64,000 bases of DNA, from contig UZAE01012081.1 of the NCBI GenBank assembly GCA_900617975.1, forward strand, positions 1 to 64,000. The letters run 5' to 3'. This document shows positions 1 through 11,810 of the stretch, piece by piece. Source of the stretch: Rodentolepis nana. Taxonomy: Eukaryota > Platyhelminthes > Cestoda > Cyclophyllidea > Hymenolepididae. Numbering within the stretch: position 1 is the stretch's first letter; every line of letters starts with the position of its first letter. The notes below the pieces were generated by a model, which ran no database searches, had not been told where the DNA came from, and saw only the letters and a program-made list of their open reading frames with translations. A program made the translations under genes and the position numbers.

Positions 1-28
1 TACTGATGGAACCCATTGGTGCGTCATA

Positions 29-352
29 TATTTATATCAAATGGCAAGCGTTTTGATGGTTATCATTAACCCTTTAGTTAACTTCAGGCTTCACAGAGGG
101 GAAGGGAAACATCAAAGTGAAAAAAGTAGAGAGTGGGGGGGGGAGCAGAAGAGTGTTTCAAAGATGCAAAAGAGACAGCCGCAAAGGTAGAAAAAAGGTG
201 AGGTGAGTACTGTGGAAGTGGTCGAATATGACATACAGTGGGGTGATGGTAGTTTGAAGTCAGAAGTCAACTGCCAGTTAATAGACTTTTTAAGCGTATG
301 CGTACACATTGCCCAGGGTGCACCACGTGGAGGTAAGTCTATAGCACACCCC
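29..352 (-). mobile_element. Ribozyme-bearing SINE-like element, copy 1
   Basis: The antisense copy has its TA-rich tail at the left and its 5' end (GGGGTGTGC on the minus strand) at 352. Flanks repeat imperfectly (ttggtgcgtcat at 17-28, tcgttgcgtcat at 353-364), as expected for a target-site duplication. The ribozyme region (352 down to about 281) keeps P1, P2, P3 and the L3 loop TCCACGT. The joining segment before the 3' strand of P2 is altered (CTT where other copies have GCA), so activity is doubtful. Confidence 0.85.
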
Positions 353-3099
353 TCGTTGCGTCATTGGGAAGCATGTGTCACTTCGGCATAATTATGGGGT
401 ATAATAACGATTTTTCTTAATTCAAAAAAGAGTGAAATCGAACTTAAATTTCTTTTTAATTATCCGTTATTTTTTTTCCAAATCAAGACTAAATGAACAT
501 AAAACCGTCAATGGACGAACTTTTGCATGCAAAATTTGGCTTGAACAAACATTGAACTAATTGAAACACATTTAAATAAAAATATTATTTGAAAAATTGA
601 TGTTTTCAGGAGCAGACTGTTAAAAGTCCTTAATATTGGCAACGGGTTTTGGCTCAAAAGTTTGGGATCAATACCGATTCTCTATAAACAATGGCAAAAC
701 TGGTGAACAAAAAAGTTTTTCAAAAGGTTGCATAGATACAACCTCTTAACTTGAATCATACACTGGCTGCATTTTCGAGCACTGAATAGACCAACCTGAA
801 TTCAATTTAATTAAATCTATAAGTACTTAAGGTAACGCAAATTTGGCATTTATTTCATATGCAATTTTCCTTTTATGACGATTTAAGCGATAATTAAGGT
901 AAAAGTTCGTCCAATTTTCAAAGAACGATCAAGTTTTGTTGTTTTTTTTGAAAGATCATACTTAGAAATATTGATAATTTCTACTAATGTTGAGATCAGA
1001 CGGTCTCCTGGTGTTTCCAAAATATAAAATCACCTTTTTCAGCATTCTTTTAATTTGCTACTCGTCATTTTTTTTCATACTGCTTGCGATCAATGCTGAA
1101 ATAAAACTATACCTATCAGTGTATGATAACGTGAAACCAACGAATTTTGCGCAAATTATGAAATACTATATGCCTTAAATTATTTGACCCAGACTTATTT
1201 CTGACAACCCATGCCATACAGCGGTCAATTTCATCATCCGGTTTACTCAATGACTATGGAAATCAAGTGATTCGTTTAAAGCCACTTTATCTCCACTCCC
1301 TCTCCCAATTCCCAGACATTTCACCAATATCAAGCATTGAAATGTCTTGGTCAATGTGACCACTTTTGAGTTGCAACCCATATTTCGTTTGCTCTCCTAA
1401 GCAATCGTGCTGAGTGATAATAAATTTAAATAGCCTATGGAAATAGGCCACAGCAAGCCTTGTTTACCGCGAGGATTGAATAGAGCCAAACGGAGTGAAC
1501 GCGATTTAAGAGGGGGTTGCACTATCTTATAATCAGGATTTCTTGCTCAAAAACTAAGGCTCTGTGGTCTTGCAGTGACTTTAATCTTGCTGGAATTAAC
1601 GCCTTATTTTGGCGTATGGTTCGATATCATTCTATTAGGTTCATTACAGACACAACAGTGATCGATATACTTAACTATACATTTTAATCTATGAATTGTC
1701 GAAAACCATCCTAAGCAATGGGGGCGCATATTGATCTCGAACCCCTTTCAAGACTTTTGTTGGACTCATTCTATAACCACACACAGCTCGCTTCCTCTCC
1801 TTTAACGCCATGAAAAAGTTACCCCTGGATATAGTGATTAAGCTAAAAAGGGAGAATAGTTTCTTAATTTTAAAAGTTAGAAATCCGATTTCAAATTCTA
1901 CTTCACAAACATCTCCATTCTCGGTTTGTAGATGTGTCTTTCAAATAAGAGAAATGAAGAAATGAAGCCACTCTACATTTATATGCCAAATCTCCAGAGT
2001 TTCAGCTTGATCGTCTCTTCGATCATTAATTTGAAATCCTCAGAAGACCTTAAACATAATCATGAATAACTTCAACATTGTGAATGACTTAAAACAGGCT
2101 TAAGTGCGTATTCGTTACCCAATATAACTTTGGAGCATGTCCTGCCTTAAAGGCACCTAGGCTTTATCATCGAGTTCCGACTTCCAGAGAAATATTGGAA
2201 AATACTAGTTCTGATTCAAAATAGGTGGGCTTTTGTGGAGTAACATAGTGGGCTTTAGTAGGAAAGCATACACAGAATATAGTAGGGATAGTGAGTAGTT
2301 TAAAGACGTATGACGCCAATTCAGTTTTCTAGGCGCATCTTGACAAAAAAATCAAAATATTTGAAGCCATGTACTTCAGTTATTAATGTTCTGTAAATGT
2401 CTTTTTTCTCTGCACCGAGAATTCCGTCAAGGGAAAAGTATATTTTTATTTTAGTCAACTATGCAGATTAATCATTGAATTAGAACCGTGTGAGCTCTGT
2501 CAAATATCTTCGCTACGCCTGCTCTTGACTGGAAAAAGAGAAAAATTCTTTCAGAACGGGTTTAAATAATTATATTTGAAACCTTTCTATGAAGAAATAG
2601 AGTATTGAAGCTATAAAGTGATGAAAGTGATTGAGAATCATATGAAATGGTTAAGAAGATGGGCCATGATTATTTCTATTCTTTTATTTAACCTATAAAA
2701 TTTAAATACGAGATGGATGGTCAAAAGAGCAATCGAGTCAATGTTATCTATACCAAGGGAAAAGTTAGGAGTAGAAAAATTTTCGTAAAAGGTGAATGTA
2801 CCAAGGGAATAAACTTGATCACGCAAATACTAACAGCTTTTGGCTTGTTTCTTCTAAACTTTTCTCGCCACTGGTTTAACTTTTTCTTTCATTTTTTTCT
2901 TGACTTCTCCTCGGAGTTTTTTAACGTTAAAGAGCTGGAAATATGGCAAATTCGTGGAGGACATTGACTGCGAAGCAACCATTTTATAGAGAGAAAAAAT
3001 GTATTTTTAATCATATGACTACTTATTATCGAATCTCATTATTTTTGGAGTGGTATGTTTACATTTCTGACATTTTTCTAAACTAAATACTATTGAGTG
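353..3099. other. Intergenic, no gene recognised
   Basis: AT-rich sequence with only short open frames that show no recognisable protein, no convincing splice-bounded exon and no RNA gene. No known repeat was identified inside it. Confidence 0.5.
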
Positions 3100-3111
3100 A
3101 AATTGGAAGTT

Positions 3112-3600
3112 GGGGTGGGCAATAGACTTACCTCCACGTGGTGCACCCTGGGCAATGTATACTCATGCGCCAAAAAGTCTAGTAACTGGCATTTGAGCTA
3201 ACCCTAACACGGCAAAAAGTCTATAAACCGGCAGTTGACCTCTGACTTCAAACTACCATGACCCCACTGTATGTCATATTTGGGCAACAGACCCATACGG
3301 CAAAAAATCTATTAACCGGCAGTTGACTTCAAACTACCATCACCCCACTGTATGTCATATTCGTCTACTTCGACTTCAAACTACCATCACCCCACTGTAT
3401 GTCATATTCGAGCCCTTCCACAGTACTCGTGTAGCCTTTTCTCTGCCTTTGTGTCTGTCTGTCTGTCTGTCTTTTACATCAGCGAATCCCCTGTCGAATT
3501 TTTCTCACTTTAATGTTTCTCCCTTCTGTGAAGCCCGAAGTCAACTAAAGGGCTAATAATAACTAACAACATGCCAGCCATTTGAAATAAATAAATAAAT
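3112..3600 (+). mobile_element. Ribozyme-bearing SINE-like element, copy 2 (expanded)
   Basis: Begins with GGGGTGGGC at 3112 and ends in an (AAAT)n tail. The flanks aaattggaagtt (3100-3111) and aaattagaagtt (3601-3612) form a 12-bp duplication with one mismatch. It is about 170 bp longer than the norm because a unit carrying the motif TTCAAACTACCATCACCCC is repeated in tandem around 3230-3410. The seventh P1 pair and the last P2 pair are lost in its ribozyme region. Confidence 0.9.
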
Positions 3601-3853
3601 AAATTAGAAGTTAGTGTATTGAGCGTAAATAACAACTAGTACTGAAACATTCACTCTGTAATGATTCGAATTCAGTTTAATTAACGATGCATCGAAGTGC
3701 GGAAAAGCTATGAGTTAAGTGTGAATATTCAAAAAAGGTATCATTGGCGAAATATATGTGCAGTACTAGCTTTCTATTTCTGAGATCTTTAATGGAGTTA
3801 AAAAATCGTTTCATTGTGTTTTGCATTACGTAGATATAAATAATCTCAAATGC

Positions 3854-4164
3854 GGGGTGTGCGATAGACTTACCTCCACGTGGTGCACCCTAGTCAACGT
3901 ACGCTCATACGGCAAAAAGTCAATAGATCGTCAGCTGACTTCTAACTTCAAGCTACCATAACCTCATTGTGTGACATATTCTACCACTTCCACAATACTC
4001 ACCTTAACTTCTCCATCTCTTTTGCATCCTTGAATCACTTTTCTGTTCCTCCTCTTCTCAAATTTTTCCCACTTTGCTGTTCCACCTCCCCTCTATGAAG
4101 CCCGAAGTCAACTAAGGAGCTAATGATAACTATCATAAAGCCTGCCATCTAAAATAAATAAATA
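3854..4164 (+). mobile_element. Ribozyme-bearing SINE-like element, copy 3
   Basis: Starts GGGGTGTGCG at 3854 and ends in an (AATA)n tail. A perfect duplication aataatctcaaat flanks it (about 3838-3851 and 4165-4177). P1, P3 and L3 are intact, but the joining segment after P1 reads AGTCAAC instead of GGGCAAC and the P2 3' strand has one mismatch. Confidence 0.92.
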
Positions 4165-4177
4165 AATAATCTCAAAT

Positions 4178-4779
4178 ACCCGAGATTTTTTAACATCTGC
4201 AGAATTGTAAGAAAATTACCGTCACAAATAATGCATTTTTGTTAAAGAGATCAATATCAACAATGTTCATTATTATACATCGTTTAGTACTAGGCCTAAA
4301 ACTACTGAAAGTTGGGTAAAATCAAATTTTGCATATTTATATTTTGTGTCACATTGAAAATCATCAACAGGAAGCGTTTTAACATTTCTATATTTTGCTT
4401 ATTTCGTGAACCAGGCTGTTTCACTAAAGAATGATGTAGCAACATATTTTACATATGAATAGAATGTCAATAGCTGTAAACTTCCAGCTGAAAGGTTTAA
4501 GACAGTGAAAGGGTTTTTAAAAGGGTCGACTACTCTATAGATGAAAACTTGACGTTTTTACCATTCATTAGTTATAATTGTCATGAGTGTCGCTATCTCA
4601 AGGACGTGATCTATAATTATGATGGAACAAAAATGGATAATTAAACAGAGCTACAAATTAACACTCAGTAAGCATTTTTTTAATTAAAACAAAAGTTCAT
4701 TTCTTAGCTCTATACATTTAAAAGTCATGAAAGTTAGAACTCGGTATTACCATAATTTCTTTTTATTTCAGTGAAACGA
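4178..4779. other. Intergenic spacer downstream of ankyrin gene
   Basis: No gene seen. On the minus strand an AATAAA hexamer (plus-strand tttatt at 4762-4767) lies about 13 nt beyond the ankyrin gene stop and may be its polyadenylation signal. Confidence 0.45.
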
Positions 4780-6222
4780 TTAATCCTCGTGTAAAGCCTT
4801 CTCTACAATCTCTATAATCTCCGGGTCGTCATAAAATTTTGCGATAGACAATACCGTGGCAGTACCATTGGCTTGAGAAGCATTCACATTTGCGCCTGTA
4901 GAGTATGAAAAATAACGAATTGCATCAATTATTTACCCAAAGCAATAAAGGTTCGGACAAAATTTGCATTTCCTAAGGCAATTGCTCTCATGAGTAGCGT
5001 GTACCCCGTGCTATCGCGTTCGTCTATATCAGCGCCCTTTAAAAGCAGCTGGCGGACGATAAATTCACTCCCTCTGCAAAGAGGAGAGATTATAAGAGGG
5101 CTTCCGGCCATATCTTTAATGTTAGGATCAGCTCCGCTATCGAGTAAGATTCTCGTGATTTCTATATTGTCAGCATTAACGGCAATTCGTAACGCTTGAT
5201 TGAGTTCATCAATTCGATCTTTTGACGGATCACCTTCAGCTAATAATAGAGTCACAATATCAGTATGACCCTAAAAGATTAAAAGGTAAATCTCCTGACT
5301 GATTATCAGAAACGAATAACCTTCGCGGTTGCTAATGTAAGCTCGGATCTTCCTTTCACATTCAGTTGGTACATCATGGGTATATTCTCACTTAGGAAGT
5401 ATTTGACAATTTCAGTGTGACCATGCATAGAAGCGATCATTAATGGGGTATCATAATTACCGTTTCCAACAAAGGCGTGACTTCCTCTTTGCATGAGCAA
5501 CTTTACACTTTCCAGATGCCCTAAGCGAGTGGCTCTGTGAATGGCGTAATTTCCATTCATATCAAAACGATGCCTTGAAGCACCGAGGAGAAGCAGCAGT
5601 TCCATCATTGCTAGATCTCCTCTACCCGTCGCTACTAAAAGTGGTGTTTCACCATCCGCACCTCTGACGGCATTTACACTGGCCTACAAATTATAAAGAA
5701 TAAATTAGCAGTTATATTTACTAAGAAAGTTAAGGGTTTTTTTAAGAATTCAAAATGTCCACTATAACGTTGCGAAGACAGCTCCATGGAGTGAAAGGGA
5801 GAAGATTGTACATAACAATTATTAAAAATTTCGATTCTACCCTCATTTGAATTATTTTTAATTCAATTGTTCAAAGAGAAAGGAAAATAAATTACAAATA
5901 ACACTAAATAATCGTTTTTTTCAAACTAAATGCAGTTTCATTGATCACGATGCCACCTGCATGAACCAAGTAAGGAAAATTAAATCGCCCTTAAATAATC
6001 AACCTTACGTTCAACCTCAATAATAGTAATCAGAAGAGCATATTAAAATGCCAATTTAATCATTACAAATATAAACTTACTCCCATTTGAATAAGCCGTT
6101 CCACTTCATAAATATCACTCTTCTCCAATGCGTGAAACAATCGTGCATTTAGTGGCTCAGTCTCCAACTTCTATGGAATTTCAATGCACTCGTATGAGGA
6201 AACGCATTACCTGTACATCCAT
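4780..6222 (-). CDS. Ankyrin-repeat protein, five exons
   Basis: Seen: five frame-keeping exons at 6222-6211 (ATG GAT GTA CAG), 6170-6081, 5683-5321, 5270-4937 and 4895-4780 (stop TAA), all with GT..AG introns of 40, 397, 50 and 41 nt. They total 915 nt, or 304 residues. The product is almost wholly ankyrin repeats, about eight or nine, with helix signatures such as GHTEIVKYFL, GHTDIVTLLLAEG, DNIEITRILLDSGADPNIKD and IVRQLLLKGADIDERD; no other domain, signal peptide or membrane segment is visible. Known: ankyrin repeats are protein-binding scaffolds. Inferred: a soluble adaptor whose partner cannot be told. The 12-nt first exon is the least certain part; its ATG has an AAAAATGG context and the exon ends at a GTAATG donor. 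The exon 3 donor (GTTATT) is non-consensus, but the join restores a perfect repeat. Confidence 0.8.
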
Positions 6223-6934
6223 TTTTAGGCATAAAACTGACCAAAGTTCATGCCTGATATGTAGTTGGATTAACAACTTTCAGAACGTCAAATGCATCAA
6301 ATTCTTTAATTCACCAATAAATAAGTAGAATTTAAATTCGATTTAGTAAGTTTGAAAATCGAAATCTGCAACAAATGTTCATATCCACATTTATTATAGC
6401 GTGAGTATTTGGCAGACCATTAAGACAAAATATTTTAATGCATTTATACTACAAATCGTATAAAAACTGAAATTTTTTACCATAGCAACTCAATTGATTA
6501 CTGTAAGACAAAGTTATAAGCAAATTGATCAACGAGCTTGAATTTCGGTTACAAAGAGAAGCATTGGGTGTTTCTATAGTCTGTTAGCGTAGAGTTCTTG
6601 AATATAACATGTGGATTCATATAAGATAATCAAGTTTATTTCCTTAAAAAGCATCTGCCAACTGCGTAATACTATAAACTGTTCCACATGTATCGTGTTC
6701 CCATGTTAAAAATGTGAAGTTGATAGTTTCTCTACGACGCAGACTTATATCATCTTTGAGATTTAAAATTGCGCATTTAACAATCGTACAAAGGTACTTA
6801 CGATCAGTGTTTGTCGATAACATTTTTGCCCAACATCAGACTGACAAATTAAACAGTTACATCTCATAACTAGCAATGGAATAAAATTTGCTAGCAATCA
6901 CTGACTCATTAAAGCGTATTTTCTACTAAAATAT
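6223..6934. other. Upstream region of ankyrin gene
   Basis: AT-rich sequence expected to hold the promoter and 5' UTR of the minus-strand ankyrin gene. No specific regulatory motif could be assigned and no other gene was seen. Confidence 0.35.
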
Positions 6935-7289
6935 TTATTTATATCAAATGGTAGGCGACTTGATGGTTATCATTAGCCCTTTAGTTGACTTCAGGTTTCA
7001 TAGAGGGGATGGAAAATGAAATTGTAAAAAGTCGAGAGGGGGGACAGAAGAATGTTTCAAAGATGTTAGAGAAAAACACAAAGGTAGAACAAAGGTGAGG
7101 TGAGTACTGTGGAAGTACACAAAGGTAGAACAAAGGTGAGGTGAGTACTGTGGAAGTGGTCGAATATGACATAGAGTGAGACGATGATATTTTGAATTGA
7201 GAAGTCAACTGCCAGTTAATAGACTTTTTGCCATACGAATATACGTTGCCCAGGGTGCACCACGTAGAGGTAAGTCTATCGCACACCCC
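6935..7289 (-). mobile_element. Ribozyme-bearing SINE-like element, copy 4
   Basis: Antisense copy with a perfect 13-bp duplication tctactaaaatat on both sides (6922-6934 and 7290-7302). A stretch of about 40 bp beginning acaaaggtagaacaaag is tandemly doubled near 7078-7156. Its 5' end at 7289 carries the second-best ribozyme of the window, listed separately. Confidence 0.93.
7219..7289 (-). ncRNA. HDV-like self-cleaving ribozyme, near-intact
   Basis: Read on the minus strand from 7289: P1 GGGGTGT with GCACCCT, P2 ATAGACTT with AAGTCTAT, P3 ACC with GGT, J1/4 GGGCAAC, a short P4, and the J4/2 segment GCAAA with the candidate catalytic C at 7230. Differences from the best copy are one L3 change (TCTACGT for TCCACGT) and P4 changes that keep pairing partly through wobbles. 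The L3 change may lower activity. The fold is by eye. Confidence 0.72.
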
Positions 7290-7851
7290 TCTACTAAAAT
7301 ATATGCATCTTGGATTGGATAGGCTATCATTAACTGGGGTATTTCTGTTAACTGGTTTAAAGGAAATTGTCGTGTGACGATAAAATGGATCAAAACTAAT
7401 TTGAACACATAGACACCTTAAGTGAATATGATTTGCCTTTCTGCAAGAGTTTTCAAATGACTAAATGTAATAAAATAACTATGATAAAACTAAAAGATAG
7501 ATTATTTTTTTTACTAAGAATCTGCTTCTCTGCGCTAACTCGCATTAGACATATTGTATATTAATATTCCTAATATACATAACGTAGGTCGTAATAATTA
7601 TGCAAGGAATTCGAAATCCATCGATAATGTACGTCGGTCATCCAAGTGAGGCTCGTGCTACACCCACAAGTCAAATTTTTATCTTATCTATGCTTTTAAT
7701 CTAATCCTAATAAGAATTTTATTATTTAAAGAAATACACTTATTTAGGCATATAGGCATATCGAATAACTTTTAATCAAACAAAGATAATATATAAACCA
7801 TGCCAGCTTGTATTCATAGTTTTATTACTTGAAGGTCAAAAACCAGCTGCA

Positions 7852-8114
7852 CTAGTAACACTCTTCCTCTATAATGACTGCCGACCAATCATGAGCGGTC
7901 TGAGATCGCACATTGATTGGGGCAATGGATGATTTGGTGACAGCCTGCATATATTGTTCTTTCTGAAACAAAAAAACAACTCTTTTCCATTTTGATGCCT
8001 ATTATGTCTGCTTCCCGTGAGGAACCGTGCTTTAGAGGAATCGCTAACAGTTGGTGGTAATTCGGTTAAATTGAAAATTCTTGTCTTGGTATAAAGCCCT
8101 TTCAATCGATCGAT
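7852..8114 (-). CDS. 3'-terminal exons of an unidentified gene (partial)
   Basis: Seen: a probable last exon at 7962-7852 preceded by a long pyrimidine tract ending tttgtttcag, coding KEQYMQAVTKSSIAPINVRS and 16 further residues to a TAG. A minus-strand AATAAA lies 26 nt after the stop (plus 7821-7826). A penultimate exon at 8114-8049 is plausible, coding IDRLKGLYTKTRIFNLTELPPT in two halves either side of K/T, and it joins in phase 0 through a GTTAGC donor. I do not recognise the protein and could not find its upstream exons. The tail is hydrophilic, with no domain visible. The acceptor plus polyadenylation signal make the last exon credible; the penultimate one is weaker. Confidence 0.45.
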
Positions 8115-11100
8115 CTCGTTTAGAAGTACAATCAAAATTATGTCAGAGACTGATGTTTCATTTTCCTTTTTTCTACCGATAATGGTAATGAAATATACAG
8201 AGGCAATACGTGAACGCTCAAATGAATAGATTTGACCAGTATCCCATTGTTATTCTTGAATTATTTGAAATTCATGATATTAAGCATCTTAAGTAGATGG
8301 ACAATTATAGGCTTTGATTAGAGAAACCTCAAAACTCAATATTTATGGATAAAAACGTCACCTTTACCCTGTTGGAATGATTTCTTGAACTTTCTTTGAC
8401 TTTTGAAGGAATAATTGCAGCATTGATTCCCAAAAAGAGTGACTTTAAGTAGTAAAACGATAAGAGAGGTTTTCATTTCTTTATAATTTTACTTAATAAG
8501 AAATGCTGCAGGTAAAGACTACTGTAAAATCCCATTTCTATCTTGAAATACTTTACGTCCTATAAGAAAGAATTTTGAATACCATAAAATCAATCCAATT
8601 TGACTAAGTAAAAAGGCACGTGATGAGTCATCCTGAGCTAAGCATAGAATGCCATGGTGACTATTCTTAACACTTACCATTTATAATTGAGTATATCACT
8701 CACGTGATCAAAAAGTAAAAAGCCCTTTTAAATTAAATGGGCAGGTATGGAAAACGGGAAATAATAAACTATCCAAAATAGAGTAGGTCATGAAGGCGCC
8801 GAGGGGTACTTTATGATGGATGTTGCTATTGAGTAATTTTGAGAAATCCACGGAGGGTCATGTAGTCTACCCTGCCTTAATTTTTCTCTTTCTCATTTTC
8901 CTCTCTTTTGTTTGCTACTTTTTATTGAATGCATTGAAATGTCATAGGGTACGTATTTTGAATGTGGTTTTGATTTTTTTATATTTTTAGAAAAAGGTGA
9001 AAGACAAACAATAGGCTCCTTGAAAAATAAGGATGACTAATGAGCTTGAGTAGCAATGTATTCCTTATTTCCTTAGCAACTTCGGTATAGCGACTAAATT
9101 TAGCTTTGATTTGCATGAAAAAAACTTTTAATTCCTAATAATTCAAGTATTGGCAAAGGGATTAATGCCTTTTAATAAACGTGAGGCAAATTTTCAGCTT
9201 AATTATGCGTTTTCGATGAAGGAAATTTCAGCTTAACTGATTAAAGCTTTCCCATTAATCAAATTTATGACTTTTGGAAGCGGAGAGAAACCAGTCTGTC
9301 ACAATATCCAGAGAACTTATTGCTAACTGTTGGTAATAAATTATATTATTGACAACCAGCCCAGCTTTAGGAGGATATGGAGGAGAAGGAAAATGCATAT
9401 GCCCCGAAGACCTTAAAATGTGGAGTTTAATTACCACGAACCTGGCGACCTAGATTGAGATCTTTAGTGACCTAGCGTCATCTAATAGAACACACTGGCT
9501 TGTTGGGGTTGGATTTTATCGTTAATGACCTTGGTTTCTTTACCCTTTTGCCTGTAAGCCTACCACACACACAGCGCTATCAAAGAATTGAAGAAAACCT
9601 TGTAACTTTGTTAACCTATATAGAAGCACGTAGCCTATTAAGGAGATTTTAACGATTAGGCTTAGCTAAAAAGTATCACAGTGGCAAACTGATCACTTCC
9701 AAGTACACTGTTATCATTTAGTTGCTTCTATCTAATTTATGCAATCTATGGCTTAAATACCTCTTGTTGATTTAGCTTGTTGATAAGATATTATTTATTA
9801 ACAGCTTCTTTAAATCGCACTCAAACTTGCTCTTATATAAGTTCTTCAAAAAGTCAATTTTCATACTGATTTCGTTACCATTATGATATTTTGTCAAATA
9901 CTAAATAGTTTTTGTTAATTAACATCAATTGATGGTTTTGGCCAGTTTCTTAGAGCTACACGAGATTGGTACCTAATTAATTCAATTGAAAGAAATTAAA
10001 TTGACAAAAAATTATTACAATGCAAATTTAGTAAAGAAGACAATTTAGATCATATTTAAAATACTTCATTAATTAGTAATCATTTAATTTGTTATAATTT
10101 GTATATAAAAATCATATATTTAAATTTTACTAATTGGCTAATTGTCTTATTGGTTAATTTTAACAAAATCGAGATGGAAAATTGATGGGCTCACTCAAAA
10201 ATTGCTCGAAACATTGATTATTTGCAAAAAAATGGGCCATAAATCTGTGATAGTGAAAGAGCTCAAAGAAATTCGCAAAAGATTGAGAGCTTTTAGGGTC
10301 ACGCGTTTTGATTTTCCATTAAAATAGCCGATAGGCTCAATTCAAATAGTATGAAGAAATGCAGAATTAAAATTAAATTTTCTACTGTGTAAAAACACAC
10401 CTGTGTCGTAATTTCCATTTCCATTTCTCAATCTCCACCTCTAATTTCTCATCTTCTACTTGTCACAATGAAAAATCCTATTATTATGAAAGTTCTTAAT
10501 TGCCAATCCTGTGCATTTGAACTTTTGTGTTATTTAGTAGTTTGGAAGCAACTGAAATCGTTCGACAAAATCGCAACAAATTTTTAATTTTGGGAAAAAT
10601 CAACGGAGTGCTAAGAATGTCGCAAATTCAACAAGGGTCTCACGAAGTTTGCTATTTGTGTAAAATCCACAATAATTCTTTTTTCGAAATTTTACTTTCA
10701 TGAAGCTTTCACCTTGGCAACAGCAAGCACTCATCTGCAATATCCAATGCTAAATGTTCAGTTATTTCATTTGATTAATCCATCTTGAAGCTTTGATACA
10801 TGGTATTCTCCCACTTATTTCACAAGCCAACTTACATTTTTATCGAAGCGAAGTAAAATTTCTAAATAGTAAATCGAAAAGGCTCATGTAGGAGATGAAT
10901 CGTTAACATCAAACGAAACAAAATGGTACTATCAATTTATGTCTGCTTCAACCATATTTATATTCACTTTCATTTTAGTGCTGTCTTATTTCATTCTATT
11001 TCAGTCTAAAGTAAATTTAACTTTTGTAAATTGACTTGAACACGTCTTGAACAATATTGCTGTGCAAGCTATTCGTAAAATTGAAAAAAAATTCTTTTAT

Positions 11101-11808
11101 AAATATATTAGTCATCCAAAGAGGTATTTGGTAACTGCTATGGATTTTAGAAATATCCCATTCAGAAGGAGCAGAAACTAAAAAGTGGTAAACCGAAATT
11201 CACAATTAAAAAATTGACTTTTTCTATTTTTTTCAGAGCAGAACATTTTAATCAGTTGCAAATTGGCAATCAAATGTAAACCGTTGAAGGAAAGTATCTT
11301 CAAATTTAACGACTTGCCTTTCCGCAACTGAACAAATCCAAACTTACTTGAAGCCACAATTATAAGTTAGTGATTTACGGTAAAGATACTGACTCACGCA
11401 CTTAAAAGTTCATTAAAATTTTGAGGTAAGAAATGGTTTAGTTCCATTTGCTATTCGTTAGGAGCTAAATTTTCATTCTAAACATGAAAAATTTATTCTA
11501 GAGCATTTTATCTGCCAAACCACGATATAAAAAGAGGTAATGATTAGGGGAATGATTTGTTAGATTGTTGGTGAATCGCTCACAAGTCAATTCGGCTCTA
11601 TCCTTGACACTTTTGCAGTTAACAATGATATGTTGGCATATAAGTTACATATTACTGTTTTAAAGTACTACGTTGAAATTACTATCTTTAAAAATGAACG
11701 AAGAAATAACTAGGTGCCATTTAGCTCATATTCAATCAACAAAAAATCAATTCTAAAACCACCTATTCTTTAACTTCCATAAGCAGTTAACAATGTAATA
11801 TTATTTTA
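8115..11808. other. Gene-poor region
   Basis: AT-rich. It may contain upstream exons of the partial gene ending at 7852, but none could be delimited with confidence. No transposon termini or RNA gene seen. Confidence 0.4.
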
Positions 11809-11810
11809 TA

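Noticed and set aside
9255..9437. Minus-strand frame with PSPPYPPKAGLVVNN
   Set aside because: No splice or start context and no recognisable family; cannot be linked to the exon at 8114.
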